A stretch of 64,000 bases of DNA from WLJO01 sp945889085 (GTDB lineage: Bacteria; Actinomycetota; Acidimicrobiia; Acidimicrobiales; Ilumatobacteraceae). The stretch is taken from positions 1-64,000 of the forward strand of contig CAMDBM010000011.1 in assembly GCA_945889085.1 (NCBI GenBank), in the 5' to 3' direction. The position numbers and the translations under genes were made by a program. Of the stretch, positions 23,868-31,728 are shown in pieces. The notes below the pieces were generated by a model. The model was not told where the DNA came from and searched no databases. It saw only the letters and a program-made list of their open reading frames with translations. Each line of letters begins with the position of its first letter. Position 1 is the stretch's first letter.

Positions 23868-25023
23868 CTACCTCGACGTGTGGGGTCTGTGGGAACAGCT
23901 CCAGTACCTCGGACCCTGCGTGTCGGTAACCGGCTGCAGCCAGGAGCGCGGTATCGCGACCGAGTGCCGCAGCATCACAGCTCACGAGCACGACGGTGCC
24001 GGCCCCCGTACCCGTCACAGCACCAACACCACCACGCCCGAGCCCGGACCGGGATGGATCCGCCACGACGAGGTCCACCGGTGCCGGTGTCCACGTCTCC
24101 ACATCGCCCTCGATAATCGCGGCCTGCCGATCGGCAAGGTTGAGCCGTGCATCGGCCACCGAGCTCGCCGAGAGCTCGACGACCACCACGGCAACATCAC
24201 GGAACAGGGTGGCAGCGAAGAGCCCGATCCCGGAATACAGATCTGCCCACGATGTCATGCCCGACGTATCGCCCGCTGCGCGGCGGACCGCGTCGACGAG
24301 CAGCGAGGCGCTGCGGGCCGACGACTGGAAGAACGACCCGGCCGACACACGGAGCCGCTGCCCGTCCACCACTTCGAACAGGAACGCGTCGGCACCCACC
24401 TTCACATCTGCGGGCACACCCTCGAGCCGTGTCGTCGCAGTCCCCGGGACAACAAGCAGCGTCCGCTCACCGCTCGCCTCGCTCACACGCATCACCACCT
24501 CGTCAGCCCCCGGGGCCCTCACCGTCCCGAGCAGCGCCGAGAGAGCTGGGTGGGCCACCGGACAGTCGCCGAGGCGAACGATCTCGTGGCTTGCCTGCCG
24601 CCGTAGCCCGAGACGTCCGTCGGGGGCGACGCCGGCGCGCAGCGTGGTGCGGTACCCGAACCCGTCCACCCCCGAGCCCACCGTCACCACGGCGTCCGCC
24701 AGCCTGCCCTGACGCGCCAGGGCATCACTCACCATCGCCGCTTTCAGGGTCGGTTGGGCCCCGGTCGCCACGTACTGCCAGCCACAGCCGCCGCACCCCG
24801 CCCGCACGTGCGGGCACGGGGGCGCGACCCGTGCCGCCGCGGCCTCGATCACCTCGAGCGTCCGCGCCCTCCAAAAGTCCTTCCCGCGGCTCACAATCTC
24901 CGCGCGAACGGTCTCGCCCGGAAGGGCGCCCTCGACGAACACCACCCGCCCATCGGGCTCTCGCGCAATACCATTGCCACCCACCGCAAGGCGTTCGACG
25001 GCGAGCTCGAGTTCCATGACCAT
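23839..25023 (-). CDS. RNA (uracil-C5-)-methyltransferase, RlmD/TrmA family
   Basis: A 394-residue class I SAM-dependent RNA methyltransferase. An N-terminal TRAM domain (MELELAVERLAVGGNGIAREPDGRVVFVEGALPGE) precedes iron-sulfur cysteines (PPCPHVRAGCGGCGWQY). The catalytic domain has SFFQSSARSASLLVDAV, WADLYSGIGLFAATL for SAM, LVVADPSRSGLG and the nucleophile region VLVSCDAAALGRD. Likely target is a uridine of 23S rRNA. The start is either of two ATGs six bases apart (25023 or 25017). It is divergent from rpe with only 33 bp between. Confidence 0.9.
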   Translation of the reverse strand: MVMELELAVERLAVGGNGIAREPDGRVVFVEGALPGETVRAEIVSRGKDFWRARTLEVIEAAAARVAPPCPHVRAGCGGCGWQYVATGAQPTLKAAMVSDALARQGRLADAVVTVGSGVDGFGYRTTLRAGVAPDGRLGLRRQASHEIVRLGDCPVAHPALSALLGTVRAPGADEVVMRVSEASGERTLLVVPGTATTRLEGVPADVKVGADAFLFEVVDGQRLRVSAGSFFQSSARSASLLVDAVRRAAGDTSGMTSWADLYSGIGLFAATLFRDVAVVVVELSASSVADARLNLADRQAAIIEGDVETWTPAPVDLVVADPSRSGLGRGGVGAVTGTGAGTVVLVSCDAAALGRDTALLAAAGYRHAGSEVLELFPQTPHVEVVTRFERVGG

Positions 25024-25056
25024 CGAGCGTAGGCGGGCCCGTTAGCGTGATCGTCG

Positions 25057-25728
25057 ATGAGCAGCGCCATCCAGATCGCCCCGTCCGTCCTGCCCTGTGA
25101 CTTCGCCCGTCTCGGCGAAGAGCTTGCTGCCCTCGAGGCGGCCGGGGTCGACCGGATCCACTGGGACATCATGGACGGTCAGTTCGTGCCCAATCTCACC
25201 ATCGGTCCCGATGTGGTGGCTGCCGCACGCAAGCACACCTCGCTCCCGTTCGAGGCCCACCTGATGGTGCTCACCGCCGATGCGATGGCCGAACGCTGGG
25301 TCAAGGCGGGGTGCGAGCGCCTCATCGTCCACGTCGAGGCCTGCACGCACCTGCACCGCACCCTCGGCCTCATCCGATCCCTGGGCGCGAATGCCTCGGT
25401 CGTCATCAACCCCGCAACGCCGGCAAGCGCCATCGCCAACGTGCTCGACCTCGTCGACATGGTGCTCGTGATGACGGTGAACCCCGGCTTCGGCGGTCAG
25501 GCCTACATCGCGAACATGGAGCCCAAGATCCGCGAGGTGCGCAACATGATCGACGCGAGCGGATTCGACATCGACATCGAGGTGGACGGCGGTATCAGCA
25601 CCAAGACGATTGCCGCAGCACGCGCCGCGGGCGGCAACGTGTTCGTGGCGGGCACGGCACTCTTCCACCACCCGGGCGGCCTCGCCACCGCCGTGGCCGA
25701 ACTACGGGCCGTAGCCGAGACGGCCTAG
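25057..25728 (+). CDS. rpe: Ribulose-phosphate 3-epimerase
   Basis: A 223-residue TIM barrel that interconverts ribulose-5-phosphate and xylulose-5-phosphate in the pentose phosphate pathway. Signatures are IAPSVLPCDFARLGEEL, VDRIHWDIMDGQFVPNLTIGPDVV (metal His/Asp), FEAHLMV, VLVMTVNPGFGGQAYI and IEVDGGISTKT. The ATG at 25057 lies eight bases after TAGCGT, so the mRNA probably has almost no leader. The last codons overlap the convergent secreted protein gene by 4 bp. Confidence 0.96.
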   Translation: MSSAIQIAPSVLPCDFARLGEELAALEAAGVDRIHWDIMDGQFVPNLTIGPDVVAAARKHTSLPFEAHLMVLTADAMAERWVKAGCERLIVHVEACTHLHRTLGLIRSLGANASVVINPATPASAIANVLDLVDMVLVMTVNPGFGGQAYIANMEPKIREVRNMIDASGFDIDIEVDGGISTKTIAAARAAGGNVFVAGTALFHHPGGLATAVAELRAVAETA

Positions 25729-26405
25729 CGCTGGCTGAGGATGTCGCCGAGGCCCTTGGCCGCATAGACGGCAAGCCGTTTGAGCGCCCAGATCGCGAGG
25801 AGGGCAAGCGCCACCCCGATCATCGGCTTGATGAGGGCGAGCGCGATCCCGCGCCGGTCGTCGAGGAACGCGCTCAGCACCCCGGTGTCGATCGCAGTGC
25901 CGTCGTCGTTGCGTACCACGATCGGGTCCGACAGTGCGGGGCACGACGGGCCGTAGTCGTCGATACCGACCACGAGATCGCCACCGAACACCGGCAGCGG
26001 TTGGCGGACCTTCGAGCGCAAGACGTTGTCCGGGGTGTGCTCGGCCGCGATCAAGTAGTTCTGGTTGAGGACAAGGAAGCGGACGTCGGCGCCAATGCGG
26101 ACGTCAACGGCGCGACCCTCCGTCAGGAACCTGCTCGGGTCCGAACGGATCACCGTCACGATGAAACGCCCGGTTCCCGCTGTTGCATCGATGATGCGCC
26201 CTATGAACACCACGTCGGGAGGCTTCGGCGGCGTGCAGTCGGGCGGAAGGGTCGACACGGTCGGGTCGACGTTGGTGGTGGTGGTAACCGCGCTCGGTTC
26301 AGGTGCGCCGAGGGGCACCGTGGTGTCCACCTGCGCAAGCGCTGTTGTCGGGTTGACGAGCAAGAACACGCCCACGAGAACGCAGAGTCCCAGCAACCGT
26401 CGCAC
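25725..26405 (-). CDS. Exported protein with C-terminal membrane anchor, unknown function
   Basis: A 226-residue protein I do not recognise. A signal peptide (RRLLGLCVLVGVFLLVNPTTALAQ) precedes a Thr/Pro-rich stretch. An extracellular domain of about 130 residues follows (DVVFIGRIIDATAGTGRFIVTVIRSDPSRF, VDVRIGADVRFL) with two Cys (PDCTPP, GPSCPA), and a membrane helix lies near the end (about 190-210, IALALIKPMIGVALALLAIWAL) before a basic tail. The beta-rich core (FIGRIIDA...VDVRIG) loosely resembles small OB-like exported domains. It starts at a GTG six bases after TAGGTT, a leaderless arrangement. Confidence 0.7.
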   Translation of the reverse strand: MRRLLGLCVLVGVFLLVNPTTALAQVDTTVPLGAPEPSAVTTTTNVDPTVSTLPPDCTPPKPPDVVFIGRIIDATAGTGRFIVTVIRSDPSRFLTEGRAVDVRIGADVRFLVLNQNYLIAAEHTPDNVLRSKVRQPLPVFGGDLVVGIDDYGPSCPALSDPIVVRNDDGTAIDTGVLSAFLDDRRGIALALIKPMIGVALALLAIWALKRLAVYAAKGLGDILSQR

Positions 26406-26461
26406 ACCGAGAACCTACCTCCGGCCCCGTCGGGGACCGTGTCACCCCGACCTGCGCGGTG

Positions 26462-27241
26462 TTACCTGCCCAGGAAGTTCGGTGTGCGCTTCTCGATCCA
26501 CGCCTGGATCGCCTCAGGCGTGTCCTTCGTCGCGAAGTTGATCGTCTGTGCTGCGCCCTCGTCCTCGAGCGCCTGCTCAAGGGTGACCGCCGTGTAGTTG
26601 TTGAGGAGACGCTTGCTCTGCGCCACCGCGATCGGTGCAGCGCCGGCGAGCTTGGCCGCCCAGTCATCGACGAAGGCATCGATCTCGCCATCGACGACGA
26701 CGCGATTCACGAGGTTGATGCGCTCTGCCTCGCGGGCGTCGATGATGTCCGCGAACAGTGCAAGCTCCTTGGCGCGGTGCAGGCCGACACGGCGCGGCAG
26801 CAGCCAGGAAGCACCGCCGTCGAGCGTGAGGCCGCGCTTGGCGAAGATCTCGCTGAAGCGGGCGTTGTCCGAAGCCACGATGAGGTCGCAGCACATCGCG
26901 AACGACATCCCGACGCCGACAGCGACGCCGCGCACCTTGGCAATAGTCGGCTGGGGCAGGTGGTAGATCGCGAGGATCACGTCGCGCACGTCGCGCATGG
27001 CGAACAGCTGGTGCCGGGGCTTTTCGTCGATGGCGCCCCCGCCCGACAGGTCCGCTCCCGAGCAGAAATCCCCGGCCGCCCCGGTGAGTACCACGCAGCG
27101 GTCGTCGGGGTTGCCGCCGATCTCCTTGAGCGTGCTGAACAGCTCCGTCCACATCGTCCGGTTTACGGCGTTCTTGCGCTCGGGCCGGTTCAGGGTGATG
27201 GTGACGACCCCTTGGTTGCGCTCGACCTTGATGGTTTCCAT
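26462..27241 (-). CDS. Enoyl-CoA hydratase/isomerase family protein
   Basis: A 259-residue crotonase-fold enzyme. LTGAAGDFCSGADLSGGGAID and IAKVRGVAVGVGMSFAMCCDLIVASD form the oxyanion hole, and FAKRGLTLDGGASWLLPRRVGLHRAKEL carries the catalytic loop, where the usual Glu is replaced by Asp/Gly (LDGGAS) as in several isomerase-like members. The C-terminal EAIQAWIEKRTPNFLGR is typical. Substrate is unknown. The ATG at 27241 has AGGGGA upstream. Confidence 0.87.
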   Translation of the reverse strand: METIKVERNQGVVTITLNRPERKNAVNRTMWTELFSTLKEIGGNPDDRCVVLTGAAGDFCSGADLSGGGAIDEKPRHQLFAMRDVRDVILAIYHLPQPTIAKVRGVAVGVGMSFAMCCDLIVASDNARFSEIFAKRGLTLDGGASWLLPRRVGLHRAKELALFADIIDAREAERINLVNRVVVDGEIDAFVDDWAAKLAGAAPIAVAQSKRLLNNYTAVTLEQALEDEGAAQTINFATKDTPEAIQAWIEKRTPNFLGR

Positions 27242-27287
27242 GGCGATCCCCTTCGCTCGTTCGGTTTTCCCCGACGATAATGATCCC

Positions 27288-27398
27288 GTGGGCTACAACC
27301 CGTACCGGAAGAAGGTCGTGAAACCGGGCGACAAGTGGATCTTTGCCGCCATCGCAGCCATTGCGGTCGCCCTGATCCTCTGGGGCTTCCTCGGCTGA
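27288..27398 (+). CDS. 36-residue single-pass membrane protein, leaderless
   Basis: A very short gene read from a GTG at 27288: a basic N-terminus (GYNPYRKKVVKPGDKW) followed by one membrane helix (IFAAIAAIAVALILWGFLG) and the stop. GATAAT ends six bases before the GTG, so the transcript should start at the start codon. The hydrophobic pattern, basic N-terminal flank and a matching promoter support a real gene, but I know no function. It is divergent from the enoyl-CoA hydratase and convergent with yraN. Confidence 0.6.
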   Translation: MGYNPYRKKVVKPGDKWIFAAIAAIAVALILWGFLG

Positions 27399-27407
27399 CC
27401 GCGCGCG

Positions 27408-27436
27408 GGCCAGTCGGCGGGCCAGGACTGGGGGCC
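27408..27436. terminator. Hairpin between convergent small gene and yraN
   Basis: CCAGTC (27410-27415) pairs with GACTGG (27426-27431), extended by flanking GG/CC pairs. No T-run. It may serve both convergent transcripts. Confidence 0.35.
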
Positions 27437-27783
27437 TAGATGCCGTGGAGCACCTCGATCGCACCGCCGAGCACGGCAGCGGCGTCGATACGGACCCGGT
27501 CCCTGCCGCGACCGTGGTCGGCCATCCACGCCAGCGCCAACCTGCGCATCCGCAGCAGTTTGTCGGGGCCGATCGCCTCCCATGGATGCCCGAACGCTGC
27601 GGTGGAGCGCGTCTTCACCTCGCAGAACACCACCCAGCCCGGCTCACGCTCCACCACGAGGTCGATCTCACCCATCCGGCCGTGCCGCCAGTTGCGGTCC
27701 AGCACGGTGTACCCACGCGCCTCGTACCACTCGGCTACGAGCCCTTCACCATGCGCTCCCCGAGCCTGATTGGCCCGGCCCAC
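27436..27783 (-). CDS. yraN: UPF0102 (YraN) endonuclease-like protein
   Basis: A 115-residue protein of the UPF0102 family with a restriction-endonuclease-like fold. The conserved core is ARGAHGEGLVAEWYEARGYTVLDRNWRHGRMGEIDLVVEREPGWVVFCEVKTRS, holding the E-D-ExK metal site. A role in DNA or recombination intermediates is suspected for the family. It starts at a GTG four bases after the DUF2469 stop, and is the last gene of the long rplS-side operon, a position conserved in actinobacteria. Confidence 0.88.
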   Translation of the reverse strand: MGRANQARGAHGEGLVAEWYEARGYTVLDRNWRHGRMGEIDLVVEREPGWVVFCEVKTRSTAAFGHPWEAIGPDKLLRMRRLALAWMADHGRGRDRVRIDAAAVLGGAIEVLHGI

Positions 27784-27787
27784 GGGA

Positions 27788-28081
27788 CTAGATCTCCTTG
27801 GTGGGAAGTTCTTCCACGTTGACGTCCTTGAACGTCAAGACCCGCACGGCCGGAACGAGCCGGCTCTTGCGGTACATGTCCCACACCCACGCATCGGTGA
27901 GCTTGACCTCGATCAGGGGACGGGCTCCATCGGACAACACATTCACCTGCACGTCGTTCGCGAGGTAAAACCGGCGATCTGTCTCGACGGCATAGCGGAA
28001 CATGCCCGCAATGTCTTGGTACTCCTGAGCGAGCTGGAGTTCACGGTCGGCTTCGAAGTTCTCGAGATCGTCGGCGCTCAA
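27788..28081 (-). CDS. DUF2469 family protein
   Basis: A 97-residue actinobacterial protein of unknown function. The family core is visible: LSADDLENFEADRELQLAQEYQDIAGMFRYAVETDRRFYLAN, then LTDAWVWDMYRKSRLVPAVRVLTFKDVNVEEL. It lies between rplS and yraN as in other actinobacteria. The start is a TTG at 28081 with a near-perfect AGGAGG seven bases upstream; longer in-frame starts lie inside rplS and are rejected. Confidence 0.85.
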   Translation of the reverse strand: MSADDLENFEADRELQLAQEYQDIAGMFRYAVETDRRFYLANDVQVNVLSDGARPLIEVKLTDAWVWDMYRKSRLVPAVRVLTFKDVNVEELPTKEI

Positions 28082-28097
28082 CGTGCGCCTCCTGACG

Positions 28098-28445
28098 TCA
28101 GCGGTCGCGCTTTTCGCGGATCTTGGCAGCCTTGCCGGTGCGGTCACGCAGGTAGTACAGCTTGGCGCGACGCACGTCACCGCGACGGATGACCTCGAGC
28201 TTGGCGATGATCGGGGAATGCTTCGGGAACGTACGCTCCACGCCGATGCCGAACGACACCTTGCGGACCGTGAAGGCCTCCTGAACGCCGCCGCCGGTCA
28301 TGGAGATGACGTTGCCCTGGAACACCTGAACGCGCTCACGGCTGCCTTCGACGACTCGCACGTGCACCTTCACCTCGTCGCCGGGGTTGAAACTCGGGAC
28401 GTCGGACTTGATGTACTGCTGATCGACGAAATCGGTGGTCTTCAT
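28098..28445 (-). CDS. rplS: 50S ribosomal protein L19
   Basis: A 115-residue ribosomal protein at the 30S/50S interface. FNPGDEVKVHVRVVEGSRERVQVFQGNVI and GVQEAFTVRKVSFGIGVERTFPKHSPIIAKLEVIRRGDVRRAKLYYLRDRTGKAAKIREKR are diagnostic. The ATG at 28445 is preferred to upstream starts. It follows trmD by 49 bp, the common rpsP-rimM-trmD-rplS order. Confidence 0.97.
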   Translation of the reverse strand: MKTTDFVDQQYIKSDVPSFNPGDEVKVHVRVVEGSRERVQVFQGNVISMTGGGVQEAFTVRKVSFGIGVERTFPKHSPIIAKLEVIRRGDVRRAKLYYLRDRTGKAAKIREKRDR

Positions 28446-28494
28446 GAGGCAAACGCTTCCTCGAGAGTGGCGGCAAACAGCCGTACGGGAACAC

Positions 28495-29229
28495 TCAAGG
28501 ATACGGGACCGGGGGGAACTCTTCCAACAGCCGCTGCTCGTTTGGTGCAATTCCCCCGCGGGCCTCGATCAGGTCCGGGCGGTAGCGCATGGTGCGATGG
28601 AGGCGCTGGGCGAGGCGCCAGCGGTCCATCCGGGCGTGATCACCGGAGCGCAGCACCTCGGGAACCGTCCACCCCCGGAAGTCCGCCGGGCGCGTGTACT
28701 GAGGCTCCTCCAGCAGACCATCTGCGGCAAAGCTCTCGGTGAGCGGGCTCAGGGTGTTGCCCATCAGCCCCGGCAGGAGGCGCGTTACTGCCTCGATCAC
28801 CAGACACGCGGCAACCTCTCCCCCGCCGAGCACCACGTCGCCGACGCTCAGTTCACCGTCCACGACACGTTCGCGAATCCGGTGGTCTATGCCTTCGTAG
28901 CGGCCGCAGAGCAGGCTGAAACCGGCGCTACCGGCCAGTTCACCAGCGATGGCCTGGTTGAAGCGACGCCCGCCCGGGCCGAGCAGAAAGATCGGGCGCG
29001 GCGGGTTGGCGGCCTCGATCGAGGCAACGATCGGTTCGGGGCGCATCAGCATCCCGGCACCCCCGCCAAAGGGGGAATCGTCGACCGTGCGGTGCACGTC
29101 GGTGGTGTGCTCCCGCAGGTCATGGCAGCGCAGGTCGACCAGACCGGAGCCCCGGGCCTTGCCGAGCAGGGCCTCCGAGCAGAACGTGTCCACCAACCCC
29201 GGGAAGATCGTGAACACGTCGATGCGCAT
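28495..29229 (-). CDS. trmD: tRNA (guanine-N1-)-methyltransferase
   Basis: A 244-residue SPOUT-class enzyme that methylates G37 of tRNAs. MRIDVFTIFPGLVDTF, DDSPFGGGAGMLMRPEP, LLCGRYEGIDHRIRERVVDGELSVGDVVLGGGEVAA (the knotted SAM site) and EEPQYTRPADFRGWTVPEVLRSGDHARMDRWRL are diagnostic. The ATG at 29229 lies two bases after the rimM stop, favouring coupled translation. Confidence 0.97.
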   Translation of the reverse strand: MRIDVFTIFPGLVDTFCSEALLGKARGSGLVDLRCHDLREHTTDVHRTVDDSPFGGGAGMLMRPEPIVASIEAANPPRPIFLLGPGGRRFNQAIAGELAGSAGFSLLCGRYEGIDHRIRERVVDGELSVGDVVLGGGEVAACLVIEAVTRLLPGLMGNTLSPLTESFAADGLLEEPQYTRPADFRGWTVPEVLRSGDHARMDRWRLAQRLHRTMRYRPDLIEARGGIAPNEQRLLEEFPPVPYP

Positions 29230-29231
29230 GT

Positions 29232-29705
29232 TCAGTCCTCGTAGACCGCGAAGAGTCCCTCGGGCGGGTCGATCGTGGTGATGCCGTCCGCGCAGGAGAG
29301 GATGAAGATCGTCGGAACCAACGCGCCGGACTCGAGTTCGAGAATGTCGTGGGCGGGATTCGCGAGAACGCCGACACAACGACCGCGATCGGTTCCGTCA
29401 CGCTCGACCACACGCGAGCCGATGAGTTCATGTACCCACACCGCCTCAGGGTCCGCTATCGGCTCCGCCTCGAGTTCGGTTTTGGTCAGGGCCTCGGCCG
29501 CTGCGCGATCGTTGACACCCTCGAACTGCACCAACCAGCGGGTCTGTTGCGGCTTGGAGGCCAGCACGGTGAGCAGGCGTGTACCGGCGTGAAGCACACT
29601 TCCGGGAGCGAGACGCTCCGTGCGGTCAGTAACGAGGTCAACGTAGACCTCTCCACGCAGTCCGTGGGCCTTACCCACCCGCCCGACGACGAGCAGGTCG
29701 GTCAA
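29232..29705 (-). CDS. rimM: 16S rRNA processing protein RimM
   Basis: A 157-residue 30S maturation factor with an N-terminal RimM domain (LLVVGRVGKAHGLRGEVYVDLVTDRTERLAPGSVL) and a C-terminal PRC barrel (AVWVHELIGSRVVERDGTDRGRCVGVLANPAHDILEL). The start is a TTG at 29705 that overlaps the khpA stop as TTGA, so initiation probably depends on the upstream gene. Confidence 0.94.
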   Translation of the reverse strand: MTDLLVVGRVGKAHGLRGEVYVDLVTDRTERLAPGSVLHAGTRLLTVLASKPQQTRWLVQFEGVNDRAAAEALTKTELEAEPIADPEAVWVHELIGSRVVERDGTDRGRCVGVLANPAHDILELESGALVPTIFILSCADGITTIDPPEGLFAVYED

Positions 29706-29965
29706 TCGACGAAATCGACTTCGACGTCAACGCCGTCACGGCTTGCAGCAGCGCGCACGAGCGTGCGGATTGCCTGCGCCGTCTTGCCGCGCTTTCCGAT
29801 GACTCGACCGAGGTCGTCGGGCCCGACTCGGACCTCGAGGCGCAAACGGCCACGACCGGGTGATGCGCTCACGATCACCGCATCGGGGTTGTCCACGATG
29901 GACCGCACGACGTGCTCGAGCACAGCCGATGCGACCGGAGCCGGGATCTGATTCTCGACAGTCAC
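29702..29965 (-). CDS. khpA: KH-domain RNA-binding protein (KhpA / YlqC)
   Basis: An 87-residue single-KH protein. LEHVVRSIVDNPDAVIV leads to VGPDDLGRVIGKRGKTAQAIRTLVRAAA, whose GKRG is the RNA-binding GxxG loop. In Firmicutes KhpA with KhpB affects cell division and small RNA function; in actinobacteria its role is less clear. The GTG at 29965, four bases after rpsP, is preferred to an in-frame GTG inside rpsP (29983). Confidence 0.9.
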   Translation of the reverse strand: MTVENQIPAPVASAVLEHVVRSIVDNPDAVIVSASPGRGRLRLEVRVGPDDLGRVIGKRGKTAQAIRTLVRAAASRDGVDVEVDFVD

Positions 29966-29969
29966 GGTG

Positions 29970-30242
29970 CTACTTGGCAGCACGGGCCGAGGAGAACTCG
30001 CCCCAGGCGCCGGAGATCTCGAGCAACTTCTTCACGCGCTCGCTGGGCTGCGCGCCCTCCATGAGCCACTTGACGGTCTTTTCGTTGTTTACAGTCAGGG
30101 TCGAGGGCTCCTGCCGCGGGTTGTAATGCCCGAGGATCTCGATGAAGCGACCGTCACGGGGCGAACGGCTATCCGTTGCCACGATGCGGTACTGCGGCTG
30201 CTTGGTCTTGCCGATGCGCGTAAGTCGCAGTTTGACGGCCAT
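29970..30242 (-). CDS. rpsP: 30S ribosomal protein S16
   Basis: A 90-residue ribosomal protein: MAVKLRLTRIGKTKQPQYRIV, DSRSPRDGRFIEILGHYNPR and VKWLMEGAQPSERVKKLL are diagnostic. GAGAGGAAC precedes the ATG. It begins the khpA-rimM-trmD segment, 18 bp after ffh. Confidence 0.97.
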   Translation of the reverse strand: MAVKLRLTRIGKTKQPQYRIVATDSRSPRDGRFIEILGHYNPRQEPSTLTVNNEKTVKWLMEGAQPSERVKKLLEISGAWGEFSSARAAK

Positions 30243-30260
30243 GTACGTACGTTCCTCTCG

Positions 30261-31631
30261 TCAATTCATTCCCGGGAAGCCGGGTGGCATCATCGGCATC
30301 CGCCGTTTGCCCTTTTTGCCGCCGGCCATGCCACCGAATCGCTTCATCATCTTCTGCATTTCGCTGAATTGCTTGACGAGTCGGTTGACTTCACCGGTGC
30401 TGGTTCCGCTGCCGTTGGCTATCCGCAGGCGTCGGCTCCCGTTAATCATTTCTGGTTTGCGGCGCTCTACCGGTGTCATCGACCGGATGATTGCCTCTAC
30501 CCGTGAGAGCTGATCGTCCTCAATTTTGGCGCCCTTCAGCTCCTTGGGCATTCCCGGCATCATACCGAGCAGGTTGTTGATTGGGCCCATCTTCTTGACA
30601 GCCTGCATCTGCTCGAGGAAGTCGTCGAGGGTGAATTCACCCTCCATGAGGCGGGTAGCAGCGGCCTCGGCCTGCTCCTGATCAAGGACCTGTTCGGCCT
30701 TCTCGATGAGGCTGAGCATGTCGCCCATGCCGAGAATCCGGCTCGCCATGCGATCGGGGTGGAACTGCTCAAAGGCGTCCAGCTTCTCGCCGGTGCTAGC
30801 GAAGGCGATCGGCCGACCGATGACCTCTTTGACGCTGAGTGCCGCTCCACCGCGTGCGTCGCCGTCAAGCTTGGACAAGATGACGCCGTCGATAGCGAGC
30901 GCCTGGTGGAAGCGTTCGGCCGTGTCCACCGCGTCCTGGCCGGTCATGGCGTCAATCACCAAGAAGGTGTAGTGAGGTTCGGTAGTGGCAGAGATCCGGC
31001 GAACCTCCTCCATCAACTCCTCGTCGATCGCCAAACGACCGGCGGTGTCGATGATCAGCACGTCCTTGCCGAGGCGGCGGGCCTCCTGCAGGCCCCGCTG
31101 GGCCACCGAGACCGGATCGCCCTTGCCCGAGCGAACGATGTCGTCTGCCTCGGAGAACACCGGAACGTCGATCTGGCGACCGAGGGTGCGCAACTGCTCG
31201 ACGGCGGCCGGGCGCTGAAGGTCTGCCCCTACCAGCAGTGGGTTGCGACCCTGGCTCTTGAACCAGCGGGCGAGCTTTCCAGAAGCTGTGGTCTTTCCCG
31301 AACCCTGCAGGCCCGCCATGAGGATGACCGTGGGCGGCCGGCTGGCGTACGTAATTTTGAGGACCTCGCCGCCGAGCATGGCAGTGAGTTCTTGATTAAC
31401 GATCTTGATGACCTGCTGGCCGGGGTCGAGCGACTTGGAGAGCTCAATACCGATGGCCTGCTCGCGGATCCGGGAGACCACCGAGCGCACGACCCGCACG
31501 TTGACGTCTGCCTCGAGCAGCGCCGAGCGAATCTCGCCGAGCATTTCGTCGACATCGGCCTCGGTGAGGCGTCCCTTGCCGCGCAGGCGCTTGAGGATTC
31601 CGTCAAAGCGGTCGGACAGGCGGTCGAACAT
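30261..31631 (-). CDS. ffh: Signal recognition particle protein Ffh (SRP54)
   Basis: A 456-residue GTPase. N domain (MFDRLSDRFDGILKRLRGKGRLTEADVDEML), G domain with GLQGSGKTTASGKLARWF, DTAGRLAIDEELMEE, TKLD-equivalent LSKLDGDARGGAALS, and a methionine-rich M domain ending GGMAGGKKGKRRMPMMPPGFPGMN that binds 4.5S RNA and signal peptides. It works with FtsY, encoded two genes upstream. The ATG at 31631 sits right after the T-run of the preceding terminator, with TAGCAT ten bases upstream, so it likely has its own promoter and very short leader. Confidence 0.97.
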   Translation of the reverse strand: MFDRLSDRFDGILKRLRGKGRLTEADVDEMLGEIRSALLEADVNVRVVRSVVSRIREQAIGIELSKSLDPGQQVIKIVNQELTAMLGGEVLKITYASRPPTVILMAGLQGSGKTTASGKLARWFKSQGRNPLLVGADLQRPAAVEQLRTLGRQIDVPVFSEADDIVRSGKGDPVSVAQRGLQEARRLGKDVLIIDTAGRLAIDEELMEEVRRISATTEPHYTFLVIDAMTGQDAVDTAERFHQALAIDGVILSKLDGDARGGAALSVKEVIGRPIAFASTGEKLDAFEQFHPDRMASRILGMGDMLSLIEKAEQVLDQEQAEAAATRLMEGEFTLDDFLEQMQAVKKMGPINNLLGMMPGMPKELKGAKIEDDQLSRVEAIIRSMTPVERRKPEMINGSRRLRIANGSGTSTGEVNRLVKQFSEMQKMMKRFGGMAGGKKGKRRMPMMPPGFPGMN

Positions 31632-31636
31632 GAGAC

Positions 31637-31699
31637 GAAAAATGCTACCGCCGAGCGGGTCCGGAGGGGTCGAAACCCCCAGAGGCCCACTCGGCGGTG
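31637..31699 (-). terminator. Intrinsic terminator of the lipoprotein gene, abutting ffh
   Basis: ACCGCCGAG and CTCGGCGGT form the outer stem, with an inner GGGGTCGAAACCCC-type hairpin. On the minus strand the stem is followed by AGCA and a run of five T's ending six bases before the ffh ATG. Confidence 0.75.
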
Positions 31700-31728
31700 C
31701 TGCATCACCCGGCGCAGAGCGTGGAGAT

